In this document: piece after piece, positions 13,746-24,190 of the stretch
How the letters are laid out: each line of letters begins with the position of its first letter
Numbering within the stretch: the stretch's first letter is position 1
NCBI GenBank assembly: GCA_028554795.2
Contig: CM068830.1
Span: 112,719,214-112,783,213, forward strand
Direction of reading: 5' to 3'
Source of the DNA: Sinohyriopsis cumingii
Lineage: Eukaryota; Mollusca; Bivalvia; Unionida; Unionidae
Length of the DNA: 64,000 nucleotides
Translations under genes and position numbers: made by a program
Notes under the pieces: generated by a model
What the model saw: only the letters and a program-made list of their open reading frames with translations
Database searches by the model: none
What the model was told of the DNA's origin: nothing

Positions 13746-14535
13746 ATCCCTTAATTTATGGAGGCAGGGTCCAGTTTTTATGTACAAATATAATGGCTCA
13801 ATCAGCGACCTAGTATAAAAAAATCACAAAAAATCAAATACACAAGTGAGGTCAAAAAAGTCCATATTTGTAAATACCTATATTAAAACAAAGCATAATA
13901 ATAGTATTCACTTGACCAGAGAAGTCAATGGCAGTTCACAGCAGAAGAGGTTTATGCACCCCAACCTCTATTTTATACATGAATTTTTCACATCCAAATG
14001 CCATTTTGGCAGCATGTGGTGTTCACAGTGCAAACGCAAGTCCTTTCCTTGGATGAAAATTTTGAAAAACATTGTCCACTAAAGAGTTTGAGCAATTCAG
14101 AATAGTTGTCATCCAAGCCGTTTTTGAGATACTATAGTTGCCTTGAACCCAGGTGTCTACTGCTATGGGAGGCTAGCTCTTCATCCTTGCCGGCCGACTA
14201 TTGGTATTTCAGTATATACATACTGCAGAGCAACTATGGAAGGTGTATATGCCTGACATCAATTTCAAGAACAACACAAGCCCAAAGCACCTAGTTCACA
14301 AATATATCCATATCTGTAAATAGTAAACAATAATAGCTGAAAAAAGTCACACCATAGCCTTAAGTTAAGAAATTTGTCAGGGGCCAATTTACGAAACTGG
14401 ACCCTGCCACCTAATGCTCTTACATCCATATCTACTCATGATGAAATGTTTCAATACATATATTTCATCTTATTTACCGAAATTTAAGTTATAATGACCT
14501 ATATATAAGAAGTTCAGGGTTTTATTTTCTTGTAG

Positions 14536-14678
14536 GCCCCAAGGTGTATGGGAGCACACCTGCCAAAGTGATATTGCTAACAGCAGGACAACATCAAACA
14601 TTTATTGGGAGTCAGACATGCCAATGTGGAGCTTTCACAGGAACAAATATATCTGCACCAGTTTCACTGAAGATTTTG
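14536..14678 (+). CDS. possible internal exon of an unidentified host gene
   Basis: A 143-base open segment is bounded by a good acceptor (pyrimidine-rich TTTTATTTTCTTGTAG) and a canonical donor (GTGAGT). The open frame gives a plausible globular peptide containing KVYGSTPAKVILLTAGQHQ and SQTCQCGAFTGTN. The first two bases complete a codon begun upstream, and the exon ends on a whole codon. Composition is less AT-rich than its surroundings. I do not recognise the protein family and could not identify neighbouring exons, so this may be a chance open frame, a gene fragment or part of an old transposon. Confidence 0.3.
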
Positions 14679-14699
14679 GTGAGTTATGTTAAATGGATG

Positions 14700-16540
14700 T
14701 CCCTTTTTACATTGTGTTTTTCCTCCTCCCCTTTTTTACTTTGCATGATTTTCTATTTGCTTTAGACAATCACTAGCAAAACAAACTTCTAAATAAAGCA
14801 ACTTCAACAACATTATGTGCCGGCCAGTATGAAAATGATTTAAATGTGACCTTCTTAGTGTTCTTAAAATACAGTATCCATGCATATTGTTTTATCAACA
14901 GATGGGATAAATCTGGGTATAGAATTTCATTGTTTAAGTTTCCCAACTGATGTGGTTCAGTTTACAAAGATTGGTCCATACATTTGATGTTACCTGATGA
15001 GTTGCCTCCCTTAAGTCTACCTTGGATTTCTCTATTCTAGAATAGATTTGACCATCTTTATGAAATCAGTGAGAGAGTTCTGGTCAGTTTATATATGCAG
15101 TGCATCGTTATTATTCTTTCAAGTACTTAGCATGTACATTCTGCAGCTATTGTACAAGAAATTCAGCTTGGCTTCTTTTACATCTTTTATTCACTACTAT
15201 TTCAGATTGCATGAAAATTTGTATTATTTGTGCTCTCAGATATCTCTGATATCACCAGGCACTAACAAGACAGGGTGTATTAGCTGTGAAAAATGATGAA
15301 ACTGACATATTGTAAGGAAATTGTATGTTTCAGAAGGGAAAGTAATACATGAAGTATGAAGCTGTCTCATAGCTGTTGCTCCGTTTGATAGCTTTTGGTC
15401 ATCGATAAATTCAATAAATCATAGGAAACAAACAATTTTGAATTTTAAACTTCTTAAGGTTGCGTTTTATTAGAATTGGCCAAAGTTTTGAAAATAAGAA
15501 GATTTTCCCTTAATCAGACTGCTATTTGAATTTTTAAGGTCTCACTGGATAGTTTCGTATTTTGACACCCCAATTTTTAATGTAGAAGCCATGAACCTAA
15601 TTTTCACAAGCCTAGCATTTATAAATTCACACATAAGCTAAATCTATAATGTGGTTTAGATTTACTTTGAGTTAGGCTTGGAAATAGGTTGGCTTGTTGG
15701 TGACTGCCTGTCACAGTTAGATGAGCATTGAAGATCAAATGCGTAACTTGGGCTGCAAATGAGCTGCCGACTTGGCTTACGTATTTATGTGTGTCTGCTA
15801 CAGAGGTAAATATCTAAAAATCTAGATGGTTGAGGGGGATGAAAAGTATGCTAATTTGTTATAGTACTAGTGAACTTTATTCATGGATAAGGTACATACT
15901 GATTCTTTTAGCTGCCTTGTCACAAAAAAATATTCAAAATAACTATTTCTTGTCAAAAATGAATGTAAAATTTAGGGGTTGGTGGCAGTGTTGGTTCAGT
16001 ACAAAAACCACCAATTGCATCAGGAATTAACCTGATTACTGCAGTCTAAATCTCACATGTATGCTTTCTACAAAAATCATTAGTTTGTTTTTATCTGTAT
16101 CTTAAGTGTAAAATTATTCTCATTTCTCTGTAACAGGTCATTGTCGGATGAAAATTCACCAGATAAACTGTCCAGTGGGACCTAATATCCTCTCTTTCTG
16201 TTGCGGGTACAAAAGAGAGTCGGAGGCTGAGTCAGACCACAATTATTTTTTGCTAATTGTAGCCATTCTTATAGCACGTTACTATACCTGATAGAACTCA
16301 GTACTTGAAACGTTTCATCACTGGTTGACCAGCTCGTTTTTGTGTACTAAAATGGTAAACAGATTGACTCCAGGGAAGTAACAAAAAAGTGCTTGACTGA
16401 AATGCAATTAGGTGACATTTTACACATCACTGTTTTTATTTTATAACTTTTAAACAATCTATATAGCTTTGTTAACCTTTTGAAGTCTACCAATCTAAAC
16501 GAGTTTATCAACATATCTTTTAACATTTCAAAACAAGTCA
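14700..16540. other. gene-free AT-rich DNA with 36-bp repeat copy 2
   Basis: No supported gene. The second copy of the 36-bp word seen at 13710 lies at about 15536-15572. Apart from that word, the two flanks are unrelated. Confidence 0.4.
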
Positions 16541-17018
16541 AATGTGAAATACGCCATTGAACTTGGTACTATTTCTTTTCGGAATATAGGTCAAATGGGT
16601 ATTTGTTTATAAGTTTAGTAAACAAAATTATTATTTCCTGTCTTAGTTTAGTATCTGGGAATTTATTAAGCTTACAGTTAGGCTTGAATTAGAAATAATT
16701 TGAGAGAAATTATTTATTAAAACTATTAATTGGAATCAGTGAAGTGCTCGTGAATTTTAGGATTAACATATTTCTTCGGACTTTAGTGAATTAAATCCTA
16801 AAATAATTATAGAATTGCCGACACAAGTCATATTAATTAAAGTTTTGAATAAACCTTAGTCGAAATCTATATTCTTCGCGTAATAAGACATTTAGGATTA
16901 TTTGGTATTTAATTCACAACACTGTAAGTGTCTGCTGAGTTTTCATTTTGTATTTCAAGGAAATAAATTATTAGTTGAATTTTACATAAACTGTTGGTTT
17001 CTCTTCTATCTGTTATAA
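16541..17018 (+). mobile_element. LTR-like 3' part of the Gmr1-like element that hosts the Polinton
   Basis: About 58 bases at 16958-17015 (CAAGGAAATAAATTATTAG and following, ending TCTATCTGTTA) match the 3' part of two other LTRs in this window, at 57862-57922 (plus) and inside 56399-57282 (minus). It lies directly upstream of the gag remnant at 17340-17770, which is where the 5' LTR of a plus-strand element belongs. The left boundary is a guess. Confidence 0.45.
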
Positions 17019-17339
17019 TATGCCGTCGTGCATATCGATTTCTTTAAAATATTTTAGAGAATTAAAATTGCCTTTGAAACTAAAATAGACTTTTCTTCTT
17101 CAATATGTTAATATCCCAAGAACATATTTGTTATTTCTCACATTTGCGAAATCTTTAGAGACATGAGCAAGTATTTACAATATCATCTAAAGTCGAGAGT
17201 TTTGCTTCAAATCCTATCCAGGAAGGGTTATAGTCTTTGAAAAAGGACGCATTGTTTTAGCTTGCCAGACATTAACATCTCTCTGTAGCAAAAGCTTCTG
17301 TAACAAAGCAAGGGATAAATATTATTTTGATTGATCGAA

Positions 17340-17557
17340 AAGGATATTTTGGATGAAATTTCTTAGCTCTTGACAAGTCTGTATCATGTTTTGATATGAA
17401 TTTAAAAGAATTACAGTTAAAACACATGATGGAATTAGATTTAAGAAAGCCTCAGCTATAGTGAAAGCAATAGGAGAAGGAAATACAATGACAATACAGG
17501 GAAAAGAGAGAGAGATCGATCAAAAGAGAAGATTGAAATTCGATGCAGATGCATAAC

Positions 17558-17600
<43 letters not shown>

Positions 17601-17770
17601 AGAAAAGGGAAATGCAATATAGCTTAAAAATTAAAACGTTCAGGCTGAGCACAATGCATACAAATTCACGTTTAAAGTTGCCAGACATATAAGAGTAGTA
17701 AGAAGTTGATCAATACTTTCATCATATTAAGAAAATTGCTGAACACTTGAAATGGCCAGGGGAACATTAG
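17340..17770 (+). pseudogene. gag, 5' part, of a Gmr1-like Ty3/gypsy element (interrupted by the Polinton)
   Basis: This is a decayed retrotransposon capsid gene. Plus-strand frames show a charged coiled-coil stretch (LKELQLKHMMELDLRK), then a GA-microsatellite of about 45 bases (near 17558-17600) that would encode an Arg/Glu run. The SCAN-like capsid start follows, containing FKVARHIRVV and EVDQYFHHIKKIAEHLKWPG. The last codons before the Polinton read GEH, and the frame resumes after the Polinton at 35566 as WMLLFQRLLIGNAHKVYTSL, so one gag was split by the insertion. Stops and frame changes show it was already dead or has decayed since. Confidence 0.7.
17765..17770. repeat. target site duplication, left (AACATT)
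   Basis: AACATT directly precedes the first TIR base and recurs at 35560-35565 directly after the last TIR base. Six bases is the normal Polinton target duplication length. Removing one copy plus the element leaves the gag frame continuous, which confirms the boundaries. Confidence 0.95.
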
Positions 17771-18110
17771 TAGTGAATGGGGCCACCCTAGGGACAATGG
17801 GACTTAGCATTAAAAACACCCCTGGGCCACTCTAGGGACAATGGAAATTTAACATGGAGAAAAACGCTGGGTCACTTTAGGGACAATGGGAATTTAACAT
17901 AGAGTTTGGGCTTGTCTAGGGACAAGGAATTGAACATGGGAATAGAGTTTGGGTTTGTCTAGGGACAAGGGGAATTGAATATGGGATTTTTTTTTTTTTT
18001 TAAAGTTTTTTTAAATTTAAATTTAAATTTAAATTTAAAAAAGGGTAGGCAATGGAAAGGCTATCTCTTTTCGAGAAATATGTCTGGCCCTGAAAAGGGC
18101 CTTTGGGTTT
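17771..18110 (+). repeat. Polinton left terminal inverted repeat
   Basis: This is the inverted partner of 35209-35559. Its outer half is five degenerate 40-45 bp sub-repeats of the type GGCCACTCTAGGGACAATGG followed by AATTTAACATGG. An (AAATTT)n palindrome follows near 18010-18040. The inner end holds a histone-type stem-loop and purine box on the minus strand, pointing outward. Length differences from the right copy are mainly in the T-run near 17990. Confidence 0.95.
18061..18101 (-). terminator. histone-type mRNA 3' end signal (stem-loop plus purine box) of the 77-aa gene
   Basis: On the minus strand GGCCCT-TTTC-AGGGCC (18101-18086) forms a perfect 6-bp stem with a 4-base loop. It is followed by a purine-rich CTCGAAAAGAGATAG box (18077-18063). 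It starts 25 bases after the stop of the leftward gene at 18126. It fits the animal histone stem-loop pattern GGYYYUUYUNARRRCC, and it lies inside the TIR. Confidence 0.85.
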
Positions 18111-18125
18111 ATGTTAATGTATTCA

Positions 18126-18359
18126 TTAACATAAATGGTACCGCATTGGTCTTCTTCTTGTCCTTAGGCTACGTCTCACTGTTGGTCCGTAAATCAGCAC
18201 TCTTTTCAGGCATCCTTGTCTTTCAACGTAGATCCTACGTATCCACAGGCTGGTGTTTGTCCTATGGACAACAGTCCACTTGGATCGGACATACATGAGC
18301 ATGTCCGTCCTAAACATCATGGAAGACACAAGGGTGGATGACTCAACTGTGGTCCACAT
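18126..18359 (-). CDS. small Arg-rich basic accessory protein (77 aa), unknown function
   Basis: I do not recognise a family. The protein is 77 residues, Arg-rich (RRSLRTRRRPMRYH at the C-terminus), with no membrane segment or signal peptide. It is believed real because it has a complete transcription unit on the minus strand: TATAAATA at 18411-18404, an ATG about 45 bases downstream, and a histone-type 3' stem-loop 25 bases after the stop. It is divergently paired with the gene at 18579 across about 220 bases. The stop and 3' signal lie next to or within the left TIR, mirroring the rightmost gene at the other end. It could bind nucleic acid because of its charge, which is only an inference. 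Confidence 0.6.
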   Translation of the reverse strand: MWTTVESSTLVSSMMFRTDMLMYVRSKWTVVHRTNTSLWIRRIYVERQGCLKRVLIYGPTVRRSLRTRRRPMRYHLC

Positions 18360-18578
18360 CTTGAAGCGACGAGAACAGGTGAATCAATATAGTGAACTGC
18401 GCTTATTTATAGGCAGAGGTAGGATTGAAACGGATTGAGTTCATTCACCAATCCGAACACGCGTTACAAAATTCAGTCAGCTTGCATCCAATCCGAAGAG
18501 AACAGTTTGTGACGTCACGTGGTCTATATAGATTCGCTAGCGCTTGTGTGCAGTCAATCTATGCGACAGTGATTCAAC
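18360..18578. promoter_or_regulatory. bidirectional promoter of the left accessory gene pair
   Basis: Divergent core promoters: TATAAATA on the minus strand (18411-18404) and TATATA on the plus strand (18525-18530). Just upstream of the plus TATA are a palindromic CRE-like TGACGTCA (18510-18517) and an overlapping E-box-like CACGTG. Three CAATCCG words (near 18431 inverted, 18449 and 18489) resemble CCAAT boxes. A three-codon upstream ORF, ATGCGACAGTGA, lies at 18561-18572 in the probable leader of the plus gene. Confidence 0.6.
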
Positions 18579-19139
18579 ATGACGGAAACTCAGAAAACGA
18601 TCCATTGGGGTGCACCAGCATGGGAGACTGCCCAAGGGAACCCGGACTTACTTTCAGAAGAGGTGAATTGGGATTTTGTGGATTTTCTTACCTCGCAAGA
18701 ATTTGTTTCGGAACCTTCGTTACCTTCTTCATTACCGCAAGTGGAGAATTTTAGACAGAGACAGAAAGAAGAATTGGAGAAATTTATGCAACGACAAAAG
18801 GAAGCGGAACAAGCTTTTCTCCTACAGCAACAGCAACAGCAAGAAGAAGAGGTAAGAAAAAAACAACAGCAACAACAGCAAGAAGAAGTAGCAGCAAAGA
18901 AACAAGAGGGTGAAAATCAAACGGCTACGGTACTGTTGGACATTTTAGCGGAGTTAAGAAGTCTGAAACAAATGTATCAGACTTCTTTATCACGACCGAA
19001 GAGAATACGACCTTCCCGAGCTAAACACGCCAACCCTGTGACTAAGCCTGTCGTACCACCCTTAGTGATTTCAACCCAATCATCAGAAGTAGGCCTTGGC
19101 CGTGGCAAAGGCTTAAGGCAGTTAAAGTTGATTGGTTAA
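18579..19139 (+). CDS. Gln/Glu-rich coiled-coil accessory protein (186 aa)
   Basis: Family not recognised. The N-terminal 50 residues are acidic and Trp-containing (IHWGAPAWETAQG). Residues about 55-120 are a long charged coiled coil with two polyglutamine tracts. A helical stretch (TVLLDILAELRSLKQMY) follows, then a basic tail with PKRIRPSRAKH and GLGRGKGLRQLK. The layout of acidic head, coiled coil and basic tail suggests a DNA- or RNA-associated oligomeric protein, which is an inference. The start has a TATA box about 50 bases upstream, and a histone-type stem-loop starts 28 bases after the stop. The poly-Gln style resembles the right-end gene at 32132. Confidence 0.75.
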   Translation: MTETQKTIHWGAPAWETAQGNPDLLSEEVNWDFVDFLTSQEFVSEPSLPSSLPQVENFRQRQKEELEKFMQRQKEAEQAFLLQQQQQQEEEVRKKQQQQQQEEVAAKKQEGENQTATVLLDILAELRSLKQMYQTSLSRPKRIRPSRAKHANPVTKPVVPPLVISTQSSEVGLGRGKGLRQLKLIG

Positions 19140-19166
19140 ACTCACTCCTACACCATAAAGAAAAAA

Positions 19167-19206
19167 GGCCCTTTTCAGGGCCACCCACATTTCTCGAAAA
19201 GAAATA
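19167..19206 (+). terminator. histone-type mRNA 3' end signal of the 186-aa gene
   Basis: GGCCCTTTTCAGGGCC (19167-19182) is preceded by an A-rich flank and followed by ACCCACAT, the canonical histone 3' flank. CTCGAAAAGAAATA starts about 11 bases after the stem, where the U7-binding downstream element lies in histone genes. An AATAAA occurs further down at 19233-19238, so a back-up polyadenylation site is possible. Confidence 0.88.
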
Positions 19207-19428
19207 CAATTTCAATTTGCCAATAACTCAAAAATAAACCCCACCCATTTTACCCTTATAGCACGTGTCTGTGTATGAGTGCGTGAGTGTAGCTTCTTAT
19301 TTTAAAATCAAAACTCAAAGACACTTACCTTATATCATTAATGTATTCTTTTCTCCATAGTTACAATCCAATTCACAATTCACAACAGAACACTTTAAAA
19401 AGTTCGTACACTTCTTCTTTCTCATTAT

Positions 19429-19921
19429 TTAGTCTCTCTGTTTTTTGAATTTCTTCACCGTTTTTTCCTCATTTTCTTCCCTTCTTCTTTTCTTCTCCTG
19501 TTTCTTAGCCTCTTTTAAATAGAATTGTCTTCTTTCTTCCTCTTCTTCCTCTGAAGAATCCCTCTCTTCTTTCGAAGAATCCCTCTCTTCTTCCGAAGAA
19601 TCCCTCTCTTCTTCTGAAGAATCCTTCTTTTCTTCTCACTCCTCTTGTTTCTTTTTTGGGCAATCTGGAGACCAATGTCCTTTTTCTTTACAATAATAAC
19701 AGGTATCTTGACTTTTGTCTTTTTTAGTCCCTGTTTTTTTTTTTTTTTTGACGGTCTGGACACTCTGAAGACCAATGCCCTTTCTTCTGACAGATATAGC
19801 AAGTATTCTGACTTTTATCTCGAAAGGAAGGAGAGTAGTCCGTAGGCTGGTCTGAAGAGAATTTTCTAATGACCCCTCGCAAAGCTCTGACGAAACGTTC
19901 CATCTGGGTAGTCTCTTCCAT
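19429..19921 (-). pseudogene. zinc-knuckle protein with acidic Ser/Glu tail, frame-shifted
   Basis: A leftward gene encoding two CCHC zinc knuckles (C-X2-C-X4-H-X4-C): CYICQKKGHWSSEC and CYYCKEKGHWSPDC. Such knuckles bind single-stranded nucleic acid. The start is ATG at 19921, below a TATATAAAAGG box at 19984-19973. The first knuckle's frame ends at 19724; the second knuckle lies in another frame, and the switch falls at a run of 16 A residues (19734-19749 on the plus strand as T). A TGA at 19638-19636 then interrupts, after which the same frame continues with repeated DSSEEER units and a Lys-rich end to 19429. The run could be a sequencing length error, a real mutation, or a slippage site. 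No histone-type stem-loop follows it. Confidence 0.6.
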
Positions 19922-19972
19922 CGTTGTGCTCGGTTTGAGAGTGAAATGAATAGTGAAAGGACAAGACACACA

Positions 19973-20009
19973 CCCTTTTATATACGCTGGTTTGTCATGA
20001 CTATAAATT
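19973..20009. promoter_or_regulatory. divergent TATA boxes of zinc-knuckle gene and DNA polymerase
   Basis: TATATAAAAGGG reads on the minus strand at 19984-19973 for the zinc-knuckle gene. CTATAAATTA reads on the plus strand at 20001-20010 for the polymerase, 46 bases before its ATG. The two start sites are back to back. Confidence 0.65.
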
Positions 20010-20055
20010 AGTCTATGGTGTTTAAACTTGAGTCATTTGACGTTTTGCACTCAAG

Positions 20056-23000
20056 ATGAAACGATCCTATTCATTCGAGAAGAAAGAAGAAGAAGAAGAA
20101 AGTAAGAGGCAGAAACGTGATCTATCGCCTCGTACCAGGGCTGAAATCTTGGCACAAATTCATGCCAGTGATTTTGAAGAGGACATGAGCGAACCAGAAT
20201 CCGAACCCTCTAAGCCAAGTTCACCACCCTTAGTCAACCCTGAAAAGTACTATTCCATTCGAGAGACGGAAAAGCGCTCCTCTAGAAAATTTAGAACCAC
20301 GGCTTACAAATACACGGTGAAGTTTAACGATTTCAAGGCCGACGTACCCTTGGAGAAAGCAGAAGGGTTTATCACCGAGATGTGGGATTCTTTGCTCACC
20401 TCACTCAAGCGACAATGTCAACCCAAAGAAGACGATCGCTTGACACTATCCATAGATCACGACGGTTTGAAATCCCCTGTTTGGATCGAGTTTAGCAGAC
20501 CCGCAGAACTAACCCCTTCCAAAGTCATGGACAAGATTCAACACGTACAACAATCTAATGACCAGTTTGACATCACCGATGGTAAAGCCACACTGAAAAT
20601 GGCTCACGTCTCTCTTCCTCAAGGGACAGGACGCAAAAAGATGTTATTGGTGGACGACCTTCGCAACACCAAAACAAGTCTCGTCCGAATTTACAACCCT
20701 CAAGACCAGATGTGCTTAGCCCGTGCCATCGTGGTGGGACGAACCTATGCCAACAAGAACGACACGGTAGAATGGAAAAGAACCTGGGAGAACATTCGAA
20801 AATCGAACCGAACCAAACAACGAAACGAAGCAGAACTCCTGTTGCAACAAGCTGGCCTGTCCAAAGACACACCCTGTGGCATTCCTGAGATGCAAAAATT
20901 GCAAGATGCCCTAGCTCCACGCTACACCTTGAAAGTGCACCCTCAAGAAATGCGCGGGCCTCTGTTGTTTCGAGGCCAAGACTTTAAGGACGGAAAATAC
21001 ATTCATGTTTATCATCACGATGACCATTTCGATACCATTACCACTATCACCGGATTCCTGGGATACAGATATTACTGTGAGAAATGTGACTATGGTTATA
21101 ATAATCGAGAGCAACACAAGCAGTGTGGATGGAAATGCCCAGGATGTTTGGCCTCTCCACCCTGTCTGAGCGAAGAACCAGTGCCTTGTTCAACTTGTCT
21201 GCTCACGTTTGTCAGCCCTACCTGTTACCAACAACATTTGAAAACACAAGGTTCACAGCAGAAATGTGCTTGTCAACTGCTGAGATTGTGCCCTACGTGT
21301 AGACAAGGCATACGTACCAACAGTACCAAGGCACACGTATGTCGAGGAAAGAAAAAATGTCACATTTGTCACCACATCGTCGACTTGGAACACCAATGCT
21401 ACGTGCAAAAATACCAACCCCCACCAGAGAAAGAGGACGGTCACAAGAAGAAAAGCAATTTCATCTTTTTCGATTTCGAATGCATGCAAGAGACCGGCAT
21501 TCACATTCCTAATTTCTGCGTGGCTCATCGAGCGTGCGAGAAGTGCATTCAAGAACCTATCTTCAGTCATTGCCCTCACTGAAGCAAGATTCCTGAAGGG
21601 CGTGAAAAAATCTTTCGAGGACAGAACACGTTAGCCGATTTTGCCCAATGGGTCTTAGATCCCATCGACAAGACGTGGAGCCAAGAGGACATCGAACGTT
21701 ACGGAGATTGTCATCGTCATGCCACAGTGATGGCTCACAATTTCTCCGGATACGATGAACAGTTTCTTCTCAGATACTATACGGAACAAGGCACCGAGCG
21801 TCCTAAAGTGACTTTGAACGGAGCCAAAATCATTTTCATGCAAGTGGGACAAGTGCAGTTTAAAGATTCGATGAGTTACTTGGCCATGCCTTTGAGTCGA
21901 ATGCCTAAAACGTTTGGAATGACAGAAATGGCTAAAGGGTACTTTCCTCACTTTTTCAATACGGAAGCCAATCAACATGCCGTTCTACCCCATTTACCTG
22001 AGGCTCACTATTACGACCCCGACAACATGCGTACCGAACAACGAGAAGCTTTCTACGCTTGGTACCAAGCTCACGCCTCGGACCCTTCCGACTTTCAGGA
22101 AGAAATGCTAACGTATTGTCGTTCCGACGTGGACATTTTACGGCGTTGCTGTGGAAAATTTCGAGAACTGTTCATGGAACACGGAGGGGTCGATCCTTTG
22201 AAAGAAGCTTGCACCATTGCCAAAGCGTGTTCCTTAGTGTATCGACAACGATTCATGCCTGAAAACACTGTGGCTGTCATCAGTCCTCAAACGACCCACT
22301 TTGTCAAACGTCAATGCTCGGTCAAAGCCCTACGTTGGTTACATTACTTGTGCGACAAGGAAGACAAGTGGATTCAGCATGCCCGCAACGGAGGGGGCGA
22401 AAAGACCATCGGAACGTATTCGGTCGATGGCTGGGACTTAGAAAACCCCAAGATCGTGTAGGAGTTTAACGGTTGCTTATTTCACGGATGTCCCGTCTGT
22501 TACCCTGACCGTGGCACTAAAAATCAGTTTTTGCAACGAACCATGGAAGACTTGTACCAGGACACTTGTCAGCGGCGCCTAAAGTTGGAACAGGAAGGAT
22601 ACCAAGTGGTGGAAATGTGGGAACACGAGTACGATCACCGTATGAAAACCGATCCCGAGTTTAAACGCCTCGTGGAAAGTTACCAGTTCATGGACCCGCT
22701 GAACCCGAGGGATAGTTTGTACGGAGGAAGGACCAATGCCACCTGTTTGCTGTACCAAGCCGACGAAGAGAAAGGAGAAGAAATCAAATACTTGGACGTG
22801 TGTTCGTTGTATCCCTACGTGTGCAAATATTGTCGCTTTCCTGTAGGGCACCCGCAATTGCTGACGGAACACATCGACCTGAAAAACATTCGACAATACG
22901 AAGGCTTGATCAAGTGTAAAGTTTTGCCTCCCACGAACCTATACCATCCCGTCTTACCTCACCATTGTCAAGGCAAACTGATGTTTCCCTTGTGCCGTAC

Positions 23001-24123
23001 TTGTGCCGAAACGTGGAACCAAGATCAGCCTTGTCAGCACACCCAGGAAGAACGGGCCTTGACGGGAACCTGGGTCAGCGTAGAATTGTTCAAAGCTCTG
23101 GACATGGGATACCAACTGTTAGAAGTGTACGAAATTTGCCACTTTCCCAAGACACAACAGTACCACAAGGGTGACCCTACTCAGAAAGGCATTTTCGCCG
23201 ACTACGTGGATGCCTTTTTGAAACTGAAGCAAGACGCCAGCGGCTATCCTTCCTGGTGTCACACTCCCGAAGACCAAATAAAATTCAAAGAGAAATACTA
23301 CGAACAAGAAGGCATCTCTTTAGACCACATCGAGAAAAACGAAGGCAGGCGATCGTTTGCCAAAGTGATGTTAAATTGCTTGTGGGGTAAAATGACACAA
23401 CGACTGTGTTTACCCAAGACGGAATATTTGACAGAACCTTCCCGCTACTTCCAGATGATTCACGACAAAACCAAATACATGAAACACGTGGACGTCGTTC
23501 GAGAGGTTTTGATCTTGGTCAATTACGAAGAAGATCTGGACTTTGTACAAGACGACCCTTTTGGAAATGTCATCATTGCGGCTTACGTGACAGCTCATGC
23601 TCGCTTAAAATTGTACGAAGCTTTAGAACTGTTAGAAGAACGCGTCCTGTACTTTGACACGGACTGTTGCATTTACATCCATCACCCGATTCAACATCAC
23701 CCTGACATCGAAGGAGACCGTTTAGAAGCCTGGACAGACGAGCATCCCGACGACAAGATTCTAAGTTTCGTCAGTGGCGGCCCCAAAAATTACGGCTACG
23801 AATACCGGGACAAACAAGGAGAAGTGCACACGACGTTCAAAGTGAAAGGACTGACTCTGAATTATCGTACCAGTCGAGTGGTCAACTTTGGGGTATTGAA
23901 AGAAGCCATGCAATCGGGAGAGGATGGAAACTTTAAAGTGACCACCTATCAACCGAACACGATTGTACGTTTACCCACTCACCACATCGTCAGTCGACCC
24001 TTGGAAAAAGTCTATCAAATTGTATACCAGAAGCGAGTGCGACTTCCCAATCACTTTACGTTGTCGTATGGTCACGTCGGTATTGGTCTGTATATAAAAA
24101 GGAACCCTAGGCAAGATCGATAG
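20056..24123 (+). pseudogene. polB: Polinton family-B DNA polymerase, two in-frame stops
   Basis: Replicates the element; Polinton polymerases are thought to be protein-primed. One frame of 1,355 codons runs from ATG 20056 to TAG 24123, interrupted by TGA at 21580-21582 and TAG at 22459-22461 with no frame change. An N-terminal region has several Cys-rich zinc-binding clusters (for example KCHICHHIVDLEHQC, codons about 435-450). The 3'-5' exonuclease follows: ExoI FFDFEC near 472, ExoII AHNFSGYD near 558, ExoIII YCRSDVD near 686. An insert with FHGCPVC follows. The polymerase motifs are A DVCSLYP near 914, B KVMLNCLWGK near 1102 and C YFDTDC near 1198. Catalytic residues are all present, but the stops separate ExoI from ExoII and the exonuclease from the polymerase, so this copy is probably inactive unless stops are read through. 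Confidence 0.95.
24091..24100 (+). promoter_or_regulatory. TATA box within the 3' end of polB
   Basis: TATATAAAAA overlaps the last codons of the polymerase gene and would start a transcript near 24120-24125, for the small gene that follows. Confidence 0.5.
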
Positions 24124-24190
24124 TTCATTGTTCATTGAAGTAACTTACCATGTCGTTGACGAAGAAGAAACCAGATTGGTTAGGAGTCAA

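Noticed and set aside
18579-19139. A captured histone gene explaining the stem-loop
   Set aside because: The protein has a GRGKG-like word but no histone fold; the other four proteins also show none.
20056-24123. Reassigned stop codon(s) as the explanation of the interrupted polymerase
   Set aside because: All three stop codons appear inside genes and also end intact genes, so no single reassignment fits.
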